Positions 8,100-15,933 of a stretch of DNA of 29,154 nucleotides are shown piece after piece. The stretch is from PR03 sp031362725. Lineage in GTDB: Bacteria > Myxococcota_A > UBA9160 > PR03. How positions within the stretch are numbered: position 1 is the first letter of the stretch; every line of letters starts with the position of its first letter. Made by a program: the position numbers and the translations under genes. Where the stretch lies: contig JANLTC010000156.1 of the NCBI GenBank assembly GCA_031362725.1, positions 1-29,154 of the forward strand, in the 5' to 3' direction. The notes under the pieces are model-generated. The model had not been told where the DNA came from, searched no databases, and was given only the letters and a program-made list of their open reading frames with translations.

Positions 8100-8312
8100 C
8101 TAGTGCTGCGGGACACAGAGAAAACACGGGGGCGTTGCACCGGTTGCACAAGTCGCGCGCTCGCAGACGCCGAGCGGACCGTCCGGGAGCTGGCACTGAA
8201 CGCCCATCTCTTCGCAGCGCGCCGGCGCAGCGCCGGAGTGCGAGCCGGGATCGCAGCCCATTCCGATGACGAGCGCGCCGATTGCGATCGCGGGGCGGAT
8301 TCGATGTGCCAT
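8100..8312 (-). CDS. Small cysteine-rich lipoprotein
   Basis: An ATG at 8312 gives a 70-residue protein. MAHRIRPAIAIGALVIGMGC is an n-region with two Arg, a hydrophobic core and a lipobox-like end with Cys20, followed by Asp at +2 (in Enterobacteria a signal for inner-membrane retention; here only suggestive). The mature part holds six more cysteines (33, 40, 50, 55, 63, 66), enough for three disulfides, in a 50-residue domain with no recognisable family. Such short Cys-rich lipoproteins (for example in Myxococcota) are usually orphan. It is codirectional with and just upstream of lspA and divergent from the VOC gene. A longer frame upstream in the same phase lacks protein-like character, so the ATG at 8312 is preferred. 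Confidence 0.62.
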   Translation of the reverse strand: MAHRIRPAIAIGALVIGMGCDPGSHSGAAPARCEEMGVQCQLPDGPLGVCERATCATGATPPCFLCVPQH

Positions 8313-8378
8313 TCGTCGGGCCGAGACTACCGCGTTCTCGTATCGCCGCGTGGTAACGTCGTGATGGGAGGAGCGGCG

Positions 8379-8762
8379 ATGGCAACCCAACTCGATCACA
8401 TGATTCTTCGCGTGAATGACCAACAGAAGAGCATCGACTTCTACACGCGCATTCTGGGGCTGCACTACGAGGGCGAACGCGGTCCGTTCGCGGTAATCCG
8501 CGTCACCGATGCGCTGACGTTGCAGCTCGCACCGTGGACGACGCCCGGCGGCGAGCATCTGGCGTTCGCGATGACGCGCGCCGAGTTCGAGGATGTCTTC
8601 CGCCGTGCGCGCGAATCGGGCGTCGAGTACGGCGACTCATTTCACTCCGTCGGGAACATGCAAGGTCCCGCCGATGAGGAAGGGGCGCGCGGTCCCGGCA
8701 AGGCGCTGTACCTGTTCGACCCGAACAAGCACCTGATCGAGATCCGCTACTACGAATCCTGA
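8379..8762 (+). CDS. VOC family protein (glyoxalase I / dioxygenase-like)
   Basis: ATG 8379 follows a strong GGGAGGAG (8366-8373) and gives 127 residues: MATQLDHMILRVNDQQKSIDFYTRILGL, the first beta-alpha-beta-beta-beta module with the metal-binding His7, then PGGEHLAFAMTRAEFEDVFRRARESGVEYGD for the second module, and a C-terminal YLFDPNKHLIEIRYYE, where the Glu is the usual second metal ligand. It is a single-domain VOC protein of standard length. The reaction (glyoxalase, fosfomycin-type resistance or isomerase) cannot be decided from sequence. It is divergent from the small lipoprotein gene across 66 bases. Confidence 0.9.
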   Translation: MATQLDHMILRVNDQQKSIDFYTRILGLHYEGERGPFAVIRVTDALTLQLAPWTTPGGEHLAFAMTRAEFEDVFRRARESGVEYGDSFHSVGNMQGPADEEGARGPGKALYLFDPNKHLIEIRYYES

Positions 8763-9065
8763 GCGCTCGCGCCGCCTGCCGTCCGACACGCGTTGGCGAA
8801 GTGCAGCGAGCGCGGCCAGCGCAGCGAGTTGCGACAGCGCCTTCGCCCGCGCCGGTGGCCGTGTAATCCGCCCTTGCTCGACGTCATCCGGATCGAACCG
8901 CCGGGCGGCCCCACGACGCTGCCATCGCCCGCGCGGCGTCGAGAACAGCAGAATCATTGCCACGCATCGCCGTCATCGCTCACTCCCTAGTACAAGGGCT
9001 CCGCGAGGAGTGGGCGCACATCTATGGGTGCGTTTCGCAAGGTATCCAGACGGGGAGAAGCGGAC
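8763..9065. other. Intergenic region upstream of the PEP-CTERM cassette
   Basis: About 300 bases between the VOC stop and the PEP-CTERM start. I see no convincing gene. A minus-strand open frame at 8637-8963 overlaps the VOC gene and has no ribosome site. A CACTCC (8981-8986) and a GGAGTG about 20 bases downstream could pair around the segment near 9000. The leader of the cassette must start in this region, but no clear -35/-10 pair is evident. Confidence 0.4.
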
Positions 9066-9857
9066 GTGAGACGACGGAACGCAGCGCAGATCGACTCGCC
9101 CTACCCGAGGCGGCGATTGCCTCTGCTGTGCGCGCTGTTGATCGCAGCGGGCGCTCTTCCTGCTGCCGCGACGCCGATCGTCATCGGGGGTGCGGGTGGC
9201 CCCGCTTTCTCGGTCGATCCGATCTACTTCAACGGGTTCGATCAGTTCGGCCTGACGGGCCCCGGCGCCGGTGCGAGTTACCTCGTGACCAGCCCGGTCT
9301 CGTTGCTGTCGGTGGGCAATGCGGTGGGCATGCAGTTGACGCTCTCACAGGACTTGCAGCAGCCGGTCTATCAGCATCCCCAATATCCCTCGATCTCCCA
9401 GAATCCACTCACCAACGGCGGGATTCCCACCTCGCCTACGGACGCGCTGCCGTTCGTCGCCGACTCGACCTGGACGATCACCAACACATCGGGTCGCGAT
9501 CTCGGTGGTGTGCTGTTGCTCTTTACCAAGGTGACCGGTGCAACGGGTTATCCGTCCGTCGACGTCGCGCTCGACGACTACTTCTACGAGACGTTGCAGT
9601 ACGAGAGTGCGACCGCCGGCACGCTGTACTTCGGCGTGATCAACCTCGGGGATCTCGCGGCCAACGGACGAGTATCGTTTCCGGTGCGCTATATCGTCGC
9701 GGATCCGATCCTCGGCGACGCGACCCGCGACGTGATGCCGCCCTTCGGCCTGTCCGCGCTCGAACGCGGCTCGTACATTCCCGAGCCGTCGACGTCGGCA
9801 TTGGTTCTTCTGGGCCTCGCGGTGCTCGGGCGGGGCGCTCGGCGGCCATGCGCATAG
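9066..9857 (+). CDS. PEP-CTERM sorting-signal protein
   Basis: I prefer GTG 9066, since GGGGAG (9052-9057) lies 8 bases before it; an in-frame ATG at 9024 has a poorer site. The 263-residue product has an Arg-rich n-region (MRRRNAAQIDSPYPRRR), a hydrophobic core and cleavage after about residue 35 (ALPAAA). The mature domain is a beta-rich, Gly/Thr/Ser-rich sequence of no known family, containing DSTWTITNTSGRDLGGVLL and TLYFGVINLGD. The C-terminus is a textbook PEP-CTERM signal: YIPEPSTSALVLLGLAVLG followed by RGARRPCA, i.e. the PEP motif, a hydrophobic helix and an Arg cluster. It should be cut by an exosortase (EpsH/XrtA type), which is not in this window. Its stop overlaps the next gene's ATG by 10 bases. 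Confidence 0.87.
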   Translation: MRRRNAAQIDSPYPRRRLPLLCALLIAAGALPAAATPIVIGGAGGPAFSVDPIYFNGFDQFGLTGPGAGASYLVTSPVSLLSVGNAVGMQLTLSQDLQQPVYQHPQYPSISQNPLTNGGIPTSPTDALPFVADSTWTITNTSGRDLGGVLLLFTKVTGATGYPSVDVALDDYFYETLQYESATAGTLYFGVINLGDLAANGRVSFPVRYIVADPILGDATRDVMPPFGLSALERGSYIPEPSTSALVLLGLAVLGRGARRPCA

Positions 9858-11512
9858 TGCAGCGCGCCGTCTCGCGAAGCTCGCTCGCGCTGGCGATCGT
9901 GGCTTCGGCGGCGCTTGCCTCGTCGGTACAGGCCGGCGACCTCGTCGAGCGGGCTCGCGCAGAGCGGCTCGTCGCGGCCAATCGCTGCGACGAAGCGCTC
10001 GCGGCGCTCGCGGCGCTCGCGACCGACTCCCCCGACGATGCCCGGCTCGCCCAGCAAGTTGGCGAGTGTCAGCTCCGCACCGAACGCTACGACGATGCCG
10101 TGATCTCGTTGCGCCGCGCGCGCATGCTCGACCCGACGCTGCGCGACATCGATGTGTCGCTGATGATCGCGTTGTTTCACAGCGGAGACCTCGACGGCAC
10201 ACTCGAAGCGGTCGCCGCTGCGCGAAAAGCCGGCTCGAAGCGGCCCGAAATCGGACTCTACGAAGGCCTTGCTCTCTACGGTCTCGGGCGCGACGACTCC
10301 GCCGCGGCGCGCTCGCTCGAGAGCGCGGCTGGCGTCGGCGGCGCCGCGCGCGGCATCGACCCGGTTGCGAACTATTACGCCGGCATGGCCTGGCAGCGCG
10401 CAGGCGATCGCGACCAGGCGCGCGCCGCGCTGCAGAAGGTCATCGACGATCATCCCGGAACGTCGTGGGCGCAAGCGGCGCAACGCGCGCTCGATGGCGG
10501 AAGTCCTTCGGGAACGCAGGCGAAGCGGATGTGGGCGCGCGTCACCGCCGGCATGGAGTGGGACAGCAACGCCGTCTTCCGCGGTCAGGGCGTGACACTG
10601 CCGGAAGACATCTCGGATCAGGAGGACTTCCTCGGCGTGCTGGGTGGGGAGATCGCCGGCGAAGTCGTGCAGAGTGGTCCATGGACGGTCGGTCTGCGCG
10701 CCGACTACCTCAGCACCTACCACTTCGATCTCAGCGACTTCGATCTTCAATACCCGGGCGTCGGCGCCTGGGTCGACTACCGACTCTCGCCCGCTTCGCT
10801 GCTGCGCCTCGACTACAGCGTCCACTACGGGTGGCTCGGCTACGACGCGTACGTCACGTCGAATCTGCTCTCGCCGCAATGGTTCTACCAGTTCGACGAG
10901 TACGGCCTGTTTCGCCTGTACGGATTGTTGTCGTACGACGACTTCCACGACAACTCCGGCAACGTGGCCTCCGGACCTGGCGTCGTCGGAGCGCCGTGCG
11001 TCGGCACGACGCTTTGCGGCCCGCCCGGGATCAACGAAGCGCAGGCGCGCGATCGCGATGGCTATGGCGGCGGTATCGGCTTCGACCACACACTGCCCGT
11101 CGAGTGGATACGCGGCTCCGTGTGGGGCGGTCTCTTCTGGGAGTTCTACGAATCCGACGGCACCGAGTATCAGTTCAACGGCTACGGGGTGCGGACCGGA
11201 TTCACCTCGAATTTTGCGCCGAAGTGGGCGCTCGCGGGCTGGGTTGGTTTCATCCACCGGCCCTTCGACAACCCCTCGACGTATCCCAATCCGAACGATC
11301 CGAACCTGCTGGCCGGGCAGCAATACGCACTATCCAGCGACAACCGCCTCGACGAGGTCGTGGACGTGGAACTCGAACTCTCCCGCCAACTCACCGACAG
11401 CCTCAGCGCGTCGGTTCGCTACGCCTACCAGTGGAATCACTCGAACGTCGACGTCTTCGACTACAACCGCAGCGTCGTCGGCGCGTACCTGACCTGGGCC
11501 TGGGGACGCTGA
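9848..11512 (+). CDS. TPR protein with C-terminal outer-membrane beta-barrel
   Basis: ATG 9848 gives 554 residues: a signal peptide ending SSVQA (about 29), then about 180 residues of helical repeats that read as TPRs (CDEALAALAALATDSPDD, ERYDDAVISLRRARMLDPT, YYAGMAWQRAGDRDQARAALQ). From residue about 225 the protein changes to alternating amphipathic strands rich in Tyr/Trp/Gly/Asp (RVTAGMEWDSNAVFRGQG, WTVGLRADYLSTYHFDL, LLRLDYSVHYGWLGYDAY), ending YLTWAWGR. This resembles surface-assembly-modifier or 'TPR plus porin' proteins whose N-terminal TPRs sit in the periplasm and whose barrel lies in the outer membrane. It overlaps the PEP-CTERM gene and precedes the FecR-domain gene. An export or anchoring role for the PEP-CTERM protein is inference. 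Confidence 0.82.
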   Translation: MRIVQRAVSRSSLALAIVASAALASSVQAGDLVERARAERLVAANRCDEALAALAALATDSPDDARLAQQVGECQLRTERYDDAVISLRRARMLDPTLRDIDVSLMIALFHSGDLDGTLEAVAAARKAGSKRPEIGLYEGLALYGLGRDDSAAARSLESAAGVGGAARGIDPVANYYAGMAWQRAGDRDQARAALQKVIDDHPGTSWAQAAQRALDGGSPSGTQAKRMWARVTAGMEWDSNAVFRGQGVTLPEDISDQEDFLGVLGGEIAGEVVQSGPWTVGLRADYLSTYHFDLSDFDLQYPGVGAWVDYRLSPASLLRLDYSVHYGWLGYDAYVTSNLLSPQWFYQFDEYGLFRLYGLLSYDDFHDNSGNVASGPGVVGAPCVGTTLCGPPGINEAQARDRDGYGGGIGFDHTLPVEWIRGSVWGGLFWEFYESDGTEYQFNGYGVRTGFTSNFAPKWALAGWVGFIHRPFDNPSTYPNPNDPNLLAGQQYALSSDNRLDEVVDVELELSRQLTDSLSASVRYAYQWNHSNVDVFDYNRSVVGAYLTWAWGR

Positions 11513-11524
11513 GAGGAGATGGAC

Positions 11525-12340
11525 ATGCAGAGCCGACTCGCGACGATGATCTTCTGCCTCGGTTGCGCGACGCTGGGAATCGTCGCAACCGGCGCGGCGC
11601 GCGCCGATCAGCTGCCCCCGCAGCCTTGTATCCCCGGCGCTTCGGGACCGCCCGTTGGCATCGTCACCGCGATCTCAGGCAAGGCCTGGGCGGAGGCCGA
11701 AACCTGCGACGCACCTGTGGGTCGCGCCCTCGGCTGCGGCGAGTCGATCTACGCGGGCGAACACATCGTCACCGATCCGGGGGCGTCGGTCGCCTTCACG
11801 ATCGAGCAGAGCGAGGTGTACGTCGCGCCGAACTCGGAACTGGGCGTCGCGCTCGGTAGCAACGGTGCGGCGGATCTCACGCTGCTGCGCGGTCGCGCGC
11901 GCGTGGTCGATCCCGACGCCGCAACGGGTGCTGGACGGCGGCTCGCGAGCGGCGAGTTGGTGAGCGTCGGGCGCGGCGACACCGAGATCAGCGCAATCGC
12001 GGGGCAGCCCGCGGTGATCTGCGAGTACGCGGTGCCGCTCGCGATCGGCAGCGCCGTCCTTGCGCCGGGAAACTGCGCCGGTCCGGCCTTCGCGTCGCGC
12101 CCTGCCGATCACCTCGGTGTGTTGCTGGCCGACGCCGAACGCTGCGATGTGGCCACCAGCGATGAATTCGATCCCTTCGACGTGGCGGGTGGCCCGGGCC
12201 TTTCGCCGTTCCCGCCTCCGTCCGTGCCGCCGCCGCCGCCGCCGTCGTGCGCGTTCGGCTCGTGCTCAGGGCCGCCGGTGGGCCCGCCGACGAAGGTCCT
12301 GATCGAATCCCCGGGCATCGACGAGCCGCCTCCGCTGTAG
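11525..12340 (+). CDS. Secreted FecR-domain protein with proline-rich C-terminus
   Basis: ATG 11525 is preferred over ATG 11519 because AGGAG (11514-11518) would be too close to the latter. The 271-residue protein has a signal peptide to about residue 28 (GAARA), then a FecR-like beta domain: GIVTAISGKAWAEAE, LGCGESIYAGEHIVTDPGASVAFTIEQ, VYVAPNSELGVAL, LLRGRARVVDP. The GExIxxGxxIxTxxxSxxxxxF pattern is diagnostic. Unlike classic FecR there is no transmembrane anti-sigma N-terminus and no ECF sigma gene nearby; such stand-alone periplasmic FecR-domain proteins are common in genomes with exosortase systems. The C-terminus has a run PPPSVPPPPPPSC, a spacer that may cross peptidoglycan or present the end. 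Seven bases-scale spacing to the barrel gene indicates an operon. Confidence 0.83.
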   Translation: MQSRLATMIFCLGCATLGIVATGAARADQLPPQPCIPGASGPPVGIVTAISGKAWAEAETCDAPVGRALGCGESIYAGEHIVTDPGASVAFTIEQSEVYVAPNSELGVALGSNGAADLTLLRGRARVVDPDAATGAGRRLASGELVSVGRGDTEISAIAGQPAVICEYAVPLAIGSAVLAPGNCAGPAFASRPADHLGVLLADAERCDVATSDEFDPFDVAGGPGLSPFPPPSVPPPPPPSCAFGSCSGPPVGPPTKVLIESPGIDEPPPL

Positions 12341-12378
12341 CGGAGTGCACGGCGCCGATCCCGATCCGCTCGCAGCAA

Positions 12379-12786
12379 CTATCCGGGCGCGCGCTCGAAC
12401 GTCATCACGCCCTCGGGCAGATGGTGGAACGTCTGCTGGTCGATCGTGAAGATCACCATCTGCGGCGCGCCGTAGATGCTCGGATCGTCGAGCGTCCCCA
12501 CCTTCAGCATCACGGCGCCGGGAAGGCCGGATGATCGCGCCAGGATGTGCGTGCCACAGAGCGCGCAGAATTCGCGCGTGACGGGTTTTTCGAGATCGCT
12601 GCGCGTGAAGAGCTTCGGCTCTCCCTTGGTGTACGTGAAGTCCGCGGCCGGCATGCCCATCACCGCGTTCGGGTGCCCGCCGGAGATGTACTGGCATTCG
12701 CGACAGTGACACTGTGCCTTGAACAGCGGTGTGCCCCCGGCCGAGAAGCGCAGCGCGCCGCAATAGCAACCACCTTCGATGCCCAT
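12379..12786 (-). CDS. GFA/CENP-V family zinc protein
   Basis: The 135-residue protein starts at ATG 12786 behind a GGAGGA site 6 bases away. It shows the two zinc sites of the glutathione-dependent formaldehyde-activating (GFA)/CENP-V fold: GGCYCGALRF (Cys7, Cys9), CHCRECQY (Cys26, 28, 31) and FCALCGTHI (Cys74, 77). The order CxC, CxCxxC, CxxC is diagnostic, and the protein is the standard length. Gfa from Paracoccus promotes S-hydroxymethylglutathione formation, but most members have no known substrate. It converges with the FecR-domain gene and lies upstream of nothing obviously related. Confidence 0.93.
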   Translation of the reverse strand: MGIEGGCYCGALRFSAGGTPLFKAQCHCRECQYISGGHPNAVMGMPAADFTYTKGEPKLFTRSDLEKPVTREFCALCGTHILARSSGLPGAVMLKVGTLDDPSIYGAPQMVIFTIDQQTFHHLPEGVMTFERAPG

Positions 12787-12904
12787 GATGATCCTCCGCG
12801 TTCCAACGGTCAGCGGCGCAACTGCCGGCTGCCGTGGTCGAACCCTAACCCGACTGGCGGGCCGAAGCGAAGCGCACGCAAAGGCAAGGCTGTTGGGCGA
12901 CCGG

Positions 12905-13678
12905 TCACGGGGTCGGTGGGTAGAGATACTCGTAGTCGATCACATGTTCGAAACCCATCCGCGCGTACACGGGGCGGCCGATCTTCGACGCCTGCAGGCT
13001 TGCCATCCGACAGCCGAACTCCCGTCCGCCACCGACTGCTGCCCAGGTGATCGCCGCTCCGTAGCCGTTGCCGCGCTGCTCTTCGCTCGTCACCACCCAG
13101 TAGACGCCGGCAACGCCGGCCGTCGCCACCATCACCGACGTTGCGACGACGGTTCCGTCGACGGCCCCCGCGTAGAGCCGCACCTGGGGCACCGCGAGCA
13201 GATGTTCGTTGAAGAAGATGTGCGCTGCGGCAACGGGATGGCCAAACCCGCGGAACGCCACTTCTCGAAATGCGACGAGTTGTTCCGGCGTACGCACCGT
13301 CTCGATCGCAAGGCGAGCGGGCGGCGCTGGAATCGCGCCGGGGATCGCGAGCGCCATCCCGGGCGTTGGATCATGCCGACCATGCCAGCCGCTCGACTCC
13401 AGCGCTTCCGCCGCGCGACGTCGATCCCCGGCGCGGAACGTCAGCTGAAAGGGAAGCTCGCGACTCCCGAAGTACGTGCGAACCGCGTCAGCCGTTGCGC
13501 GGAGATCATCGAATGGCGGCTTCGGGAAGCCAAAGTTGAGCTGCTCGACTGGCAGCCCGCAACTCGCGATCGCTACATCCTTCCGCTCGAGATACTCGCC
13601 GGTGTCGGAGCAGCTCATGAAGATTCGCTGTGCGTCCAGGTAACTGCAGTCCATCGCAGACATCGCTTCGTGGCTCAT
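12905..13678 (-). CDS. GNAT-family N-acetyltransferase
   Basis: The frame is open from 13732, but ATG 13678, preceded by GAGGG, is a better start (257 residues, MSHEAMSAMDC). The first half (about 1-140) is a divergent N-terminal domain. The GNAT acetyl-CoA core is the C-terminal half: VRLYAGAVDGTVVATSVMVATAGVAGVYWV, then VTSEEQRGNGYGAAITWAA (the RxxGxG/A motif A that binds the pyrophosphate arm), then ASKIGRPVYARMGFEHV, the usual 'YxRxGF' end. The substrate is unknown. Downstream on the same strand is the GFA gene; upstream (to the right) is a decayed fatty acid desaturase tail. Confidence 0.85.
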   Translation of the reverse strand: MSHEAMSAMDCSYLDAQRIFMSCSDTGEYLERKDVAIASCGLPVEQLNFGFPKPPFDDLRATADAVRTYFGSRELPFQLTFRAGDRRRAAEALESSGWHGRHDPTPGMALAIPGAIPAPPARLAIETVRTPEQLVAFREVAFRGFGHPVAAAHIFFNEHLLAVPQVRLYAGAVDGTVVATSVMVATAGVAGVYWVVTSEEQRGNGYGAAITWAAVGGGREFGCRMASLQASKIGRPVYARMGFEHVIDYEYLYPPTP

Positions 13679-13706
13679 TCGATCCCTCGCCGCAGGCGGC
13701 CGGCCG

Positions 13707-13910
13707 TCACCGATTCGTCTCAGCCGCGCCAAGCGTGGAGCCGCCCGGGAACGTCAGCCGCAGAATCTTCCATACGGTGGTGCCGAACTGACGCGCGAGA
13801 GAACCCGTGTTGTACGGCAGGTCAGGGAACAAGTGATGCTCGATCTGATGTGAGAGATTGCCGGAGAGTACGTGAAAGAGCTTGCCGCCGCGGATGACCG
13901 CACCGTCGCT
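13707..13910 (-). pseudogene. Fatty acid desaturase C-terminal remnant
   Basis: On the minus strand, a frame ending at TGA 13707-13709 reads GGKLFHVLSGNLSHQIEHHL and continues FPDLPYNTGSLARQFGTTVW. HQIEHH is the third histidine box of acyl-CoA/acyl-lipid desaturases of the DesA3/linoleoyl-CoA type. The upstream frame is blocked by a TGA a few codons before VIRGG, with no start, and the first two histidine boxes are absent, so this is a 5'-truncated fragment. It also lacks the roughly 20-residue segment that in intact family members lies between FPDLP and the later LPYNTG (the helix of the 'RYAEIAPRVREICE' type), which looks like a deletion between repeated Leu-Pro codons. GC-rich low-complexity sequence takes over above 13910. 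Confidence 0.78.
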
Positions 13911-14013
13911 TGCCGCGCGCCATGCTCACGCTCCGCCGCACATCTCGCCGCCCAACGTCGGGCAACAGCCGCGCGCCGAAGTGGCGGCAAATCGGATCGG
14001 CGACCGCGTCTGG

Positions 14014-14382
14014 CTAGAGTGGCCGATGGTCGCCGCTTGGTCCCGGCGTGATGTGGATGAGCTGCGCTTGCTCCAGAACGCTGACCCGGTGCCACTCGCC
14101 TCTTCGCACGATGCAAGCCTCTCCCGGGCCGATCTCGATGGGTGCGTTCGGTTCCGAGTCGCCCACTACGCGCAGCCTTCCAGATATCACGTACAGGACT
14201 TCATCTCCATCTGGATGAACCTCGCCGCCATGAGGCGCGTCATGGACCATCGTCACAATTCCAACCGTCATGCCATCAATCCTCTCCGGAGGACCAGGCT
14301 TCCTCGCTCTCGCGGAGACGGAAAGATCGCGATGAATATCGAACGAATAGCGGGAAACATCTACCGGAGTGATCTTGCTCAT
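14014..14382 (-). CDS. Single-domain cupin protein
   Basis: The 122-residue protein starts MSKITPVDVSRYSFDIHRDL and contains a cupin_2 barrel: GGEVHPDGDEVLYVISGRLRV (motif 1, with His and Glu as metal-ligand candidates; the first His of the usual HxH pair is Pro/Val-shifted) and GPGEACIVRRGEWHRV (motif 2, PxGxxH). It is the usual size for small stand-alone cupins. Metal, substrate and role are unknown. It sits alone among unrelated small minus-strand genes. Confidence 0.85.
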   Translation of the reverse strand: MSKITPVDVSRYSFDIHRDLSVSARARKPGPPERIDGMTVGIVTMVHDAPHGGEVHPDGDEVLYVISGRLRVVGDSEPNAPIEIGPGEACIVRRGEWHRVSVLEQAQLIHITPGPSGDHRPL

Positions 14383-14476
14383 GGATGACTCTCCCCTACG
14401 TCGCGGTGCACGCCTTGCCGTCTCACGGAATGGCGCTCAGTGGCCGCGCGTCAGCGCAGTCCGCTGCAGTACAGTG

Positions 14477-14953
14477 TCAGCCAGCCATGCCTTTTCTGTC
14501 GGGCTCGCTGCGAACCACATCGGTTCCTGCCACGAGATCGTGCCATCCGCGCTTCTGCTTCGAGAACGCCACCCAGAGAAAGCCCAGACCAGGAGGCAGG
14601 TAGGAAAGTAGCTTCGCGAGATTGCGGCCAATCGACCGAGCCAGCGTCAGGCGTTCACCATCTGGACCTACGACTCGTATGCGTGCGGCCCGTTTTCCAA
14701 GCGTGCCTTGGAGTGCAGACGCTTCCATCGCTGTGGAGTAGAGCAGCCAGACCAGGAATACTGAATCGCGAATCTGGCTCCGCTCCACGAGGAACTGGGT
14801 TCGCGCTTCGAGGCTCCGCGTTTCCGCGCGGTAGGCCCGCCATGTCTGGTCGAAGCCGAGGAAGAGGTAGAACACCATTGCGGTGAGCAAGAGGATTGGG
14901 ACGATGTCGAGGGTGTATGCCCCGAGCCTTCGCCAGAATCCCGCATGCCTCAT
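14477..14953 (-). CDS. RDD family membrane protein
   Basis: ATG 14953 is preferred over an upstream in-frame ATG at 14989, because GAGAGG lies about 9 bases before it. The 158-residue product starts MRHAGFWRRLGAYTLDIVPI, where RRLGAYTLD is the RDD motif (Arg, Asp, Asp) entering the first of two to three transmembrane helices. The second motif block is GTLGKRAARIRVVGPDGERL, followed by a final helix SYLPPGLGFLWVAF and KRGWHDLVAGT, the conserved RDD C-terminus. RDD proteins are small integral membrane proteins, some acting as Na+(K+)/H+ antiporters, most of unknown role. It is probably intact. Confidence 0.88.
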   Translation of the reverse strand: MRHAGFWRRLGAYTLDIVPILLLTAMVFYLFLGFDQTWRAYRAETRSLEARTQFLVERSQIRDSVFLVWLLYSTAMEASALQGTLGKRAARIRVVGPDGERLTLARSIGRNLAKLLSYLPPGLGFLWVAFSKQKRGWHDLVAGTDVVRSEPDRKGMAG

Positions 14954-15002
14954 CGTTGCTGGCCTCTCGAGTTGGCTTGGCAACGCCACCGTTCACCGGC
15001 GG

Positions 15003-15017
15003 CCATGCGTAGCATGG
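15003..15017. repeat. Short perfect inverted repeat CCATGC-GTA-GCATGG
   Basis: A 6-bp perfect inverted repeat with a 3-base loop, between the orphan gene (15050-15655) and the RDD gene on the minus strand. It could form a hairpin in the transcript. It lacks a following T-run, so termination is only a possibility. Confidence 0.3.
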
Positions 15018-15049
15018 ACGTCCGCGTGCAGCGCCATGTCCGGCGCGTT

Positions 15050-15655
15050 TCACTGATTGGTCTCGCCATACACCACGACCTTTCCTGCCTGGGCAGCAAA
15101 GCGGAGCAATGACAGATGGGACCTCAGAAAATTGAAGACGAATGACAGCGATTCCCCGTCGTCGTCGTCGTCTGGGCATGGGGTTTGGGAGGCGCAGGAT
15201 TGACTCAAGAGTCGTTGCACTTGTTCCTCCGTATGGTTGTAGACCCAACCGTCCTTGATGATCGCATCGCTCGGGTAGACGAGCTGAGCAGGTAGGGGCT
15301 CAAAGCCTTCTGCGTGAAGCGTCAGGGTTGGTTGATATGGATCTTTCGTTGCCTCGACGACGAGTGCTGGATTCGACTCGATCTCATTGATGAGGGCCTC
15401 GAGTTGCGTCGCGGAGTGCTCCATTGCTTCCTGCTGAAGCAGGCAGGCATCCTCGAGCAGATAGAGGTTCCTGCCATTCGATGCCTGCTCGCAGATGCGG
15501 CCCAACCTCCAGAGTAGACAGCCGTTTCGTGACGGGGCATACACAAAGTGATCAAGATCCTGCTTGGGTCCATCGAGCAATGTCCGCGGGTCAGCGCCAA
15601 CTGCAGCCTGATCGCCGGAGATGACAATCGCGAGAGTGTGTGAGTACCAAGCCAT
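15050..15655 (-). CDS. Orphan hypothetical protein
   Basis: I place the start at ATG 15655 (MAWYSHTLAIVISGDQ, 201 residues); an in-frame upstream extension to 15745 reads as non-protein sequence. There is no signal peptide or membrane helix. The sequence is mixed alpha/beta and acidic: LEALINEIESNPALVVEATKDPYQPTL, a Tyr/Pro segment, then QTPCPDDDDDGESLSFVFNF and RSHLSLLRFAAQAGKVVVYG. I recognise no family. Codons are less G/C-biased at the third position than in neighbouring housekeeping genes, which, with its setting among decayed genes, suggests recent acquisition. Confidence 0.6.
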   Translation of the reverse strand: MAWYSHTLAIVISGDQAAVGADPRTLLDGPKQDLDHFVYAPSRNGCLLWRLGRICEQASNGRNLYLLEDACLLQQEAMEHSATQLEALINEIESNPALVVEATKDPYQPTLTLHAEGFEPLPAQLVYPSDAIIKDGWVYNHTEEQVQRLLSQSCASQTPCPDDDDDGESLSFVFNFLRSHLSLLRFAAQAGKVVVYGETNQ

Positions 15656-15741
15656 GTTCCGCCCAATGGGTTGGCGCCAAGCTGCAAGCCGCAGCGCATC
15701 TGTGGCCCGCCCGGAGCGCCCGATTTCGAGGCCGGACGGTA

Positions 15742-15933
15742 TCACGGGCCAACCGCAGCGCGCTTTGGCTCTTCAGCAAGAAAATTCTGCAACCCGTCTT
15801 GCACCTTCCACGCCCGAGCAGTTCGCGTCCCCTTGTTCCATGGCTCCTGGCTCTCGCAGATGTCACGCGACTGCGTCACGCAGATGTCGATCACCGCGCC
15901 GAAATCGGCCTGAAGAATCCACGCGACGTCGGG
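15742..15933 (-). pseudogene. Second half of TAG-interrupted orphan gene
   Basis: Directly after the TAG at 15934-15936, the same minus-strand frame stays open for 63 codons to TGA 15742-15744 and reads like protein: PDVAWILQADFGAVIDICV, then DICESQEPWNKGTRTARAW and KVQDGLQNFLAEE. Third positions remain mostly G/C, as in real genes. There is no good start codon or ribosome site of its own. The simplest reading is that it was the C-terminal half of the gene ending at 15934, separated by one nonsense change. Readthrough is the alternative. Confidence 0.55.

Noticed and set aside
8637..8963. Minus-strand frame of 108 codons beside the PEP-CTERM cassette
   Set aside because: Overlaps the VOC gene, has no ribosome site and an Ala/Arg-rich composition.
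9024..9065. Upstream ATG for the PEP-CTERM protein
   Set aside because: The GTG at 9066 has a better-placed ribosome site; not excluded.
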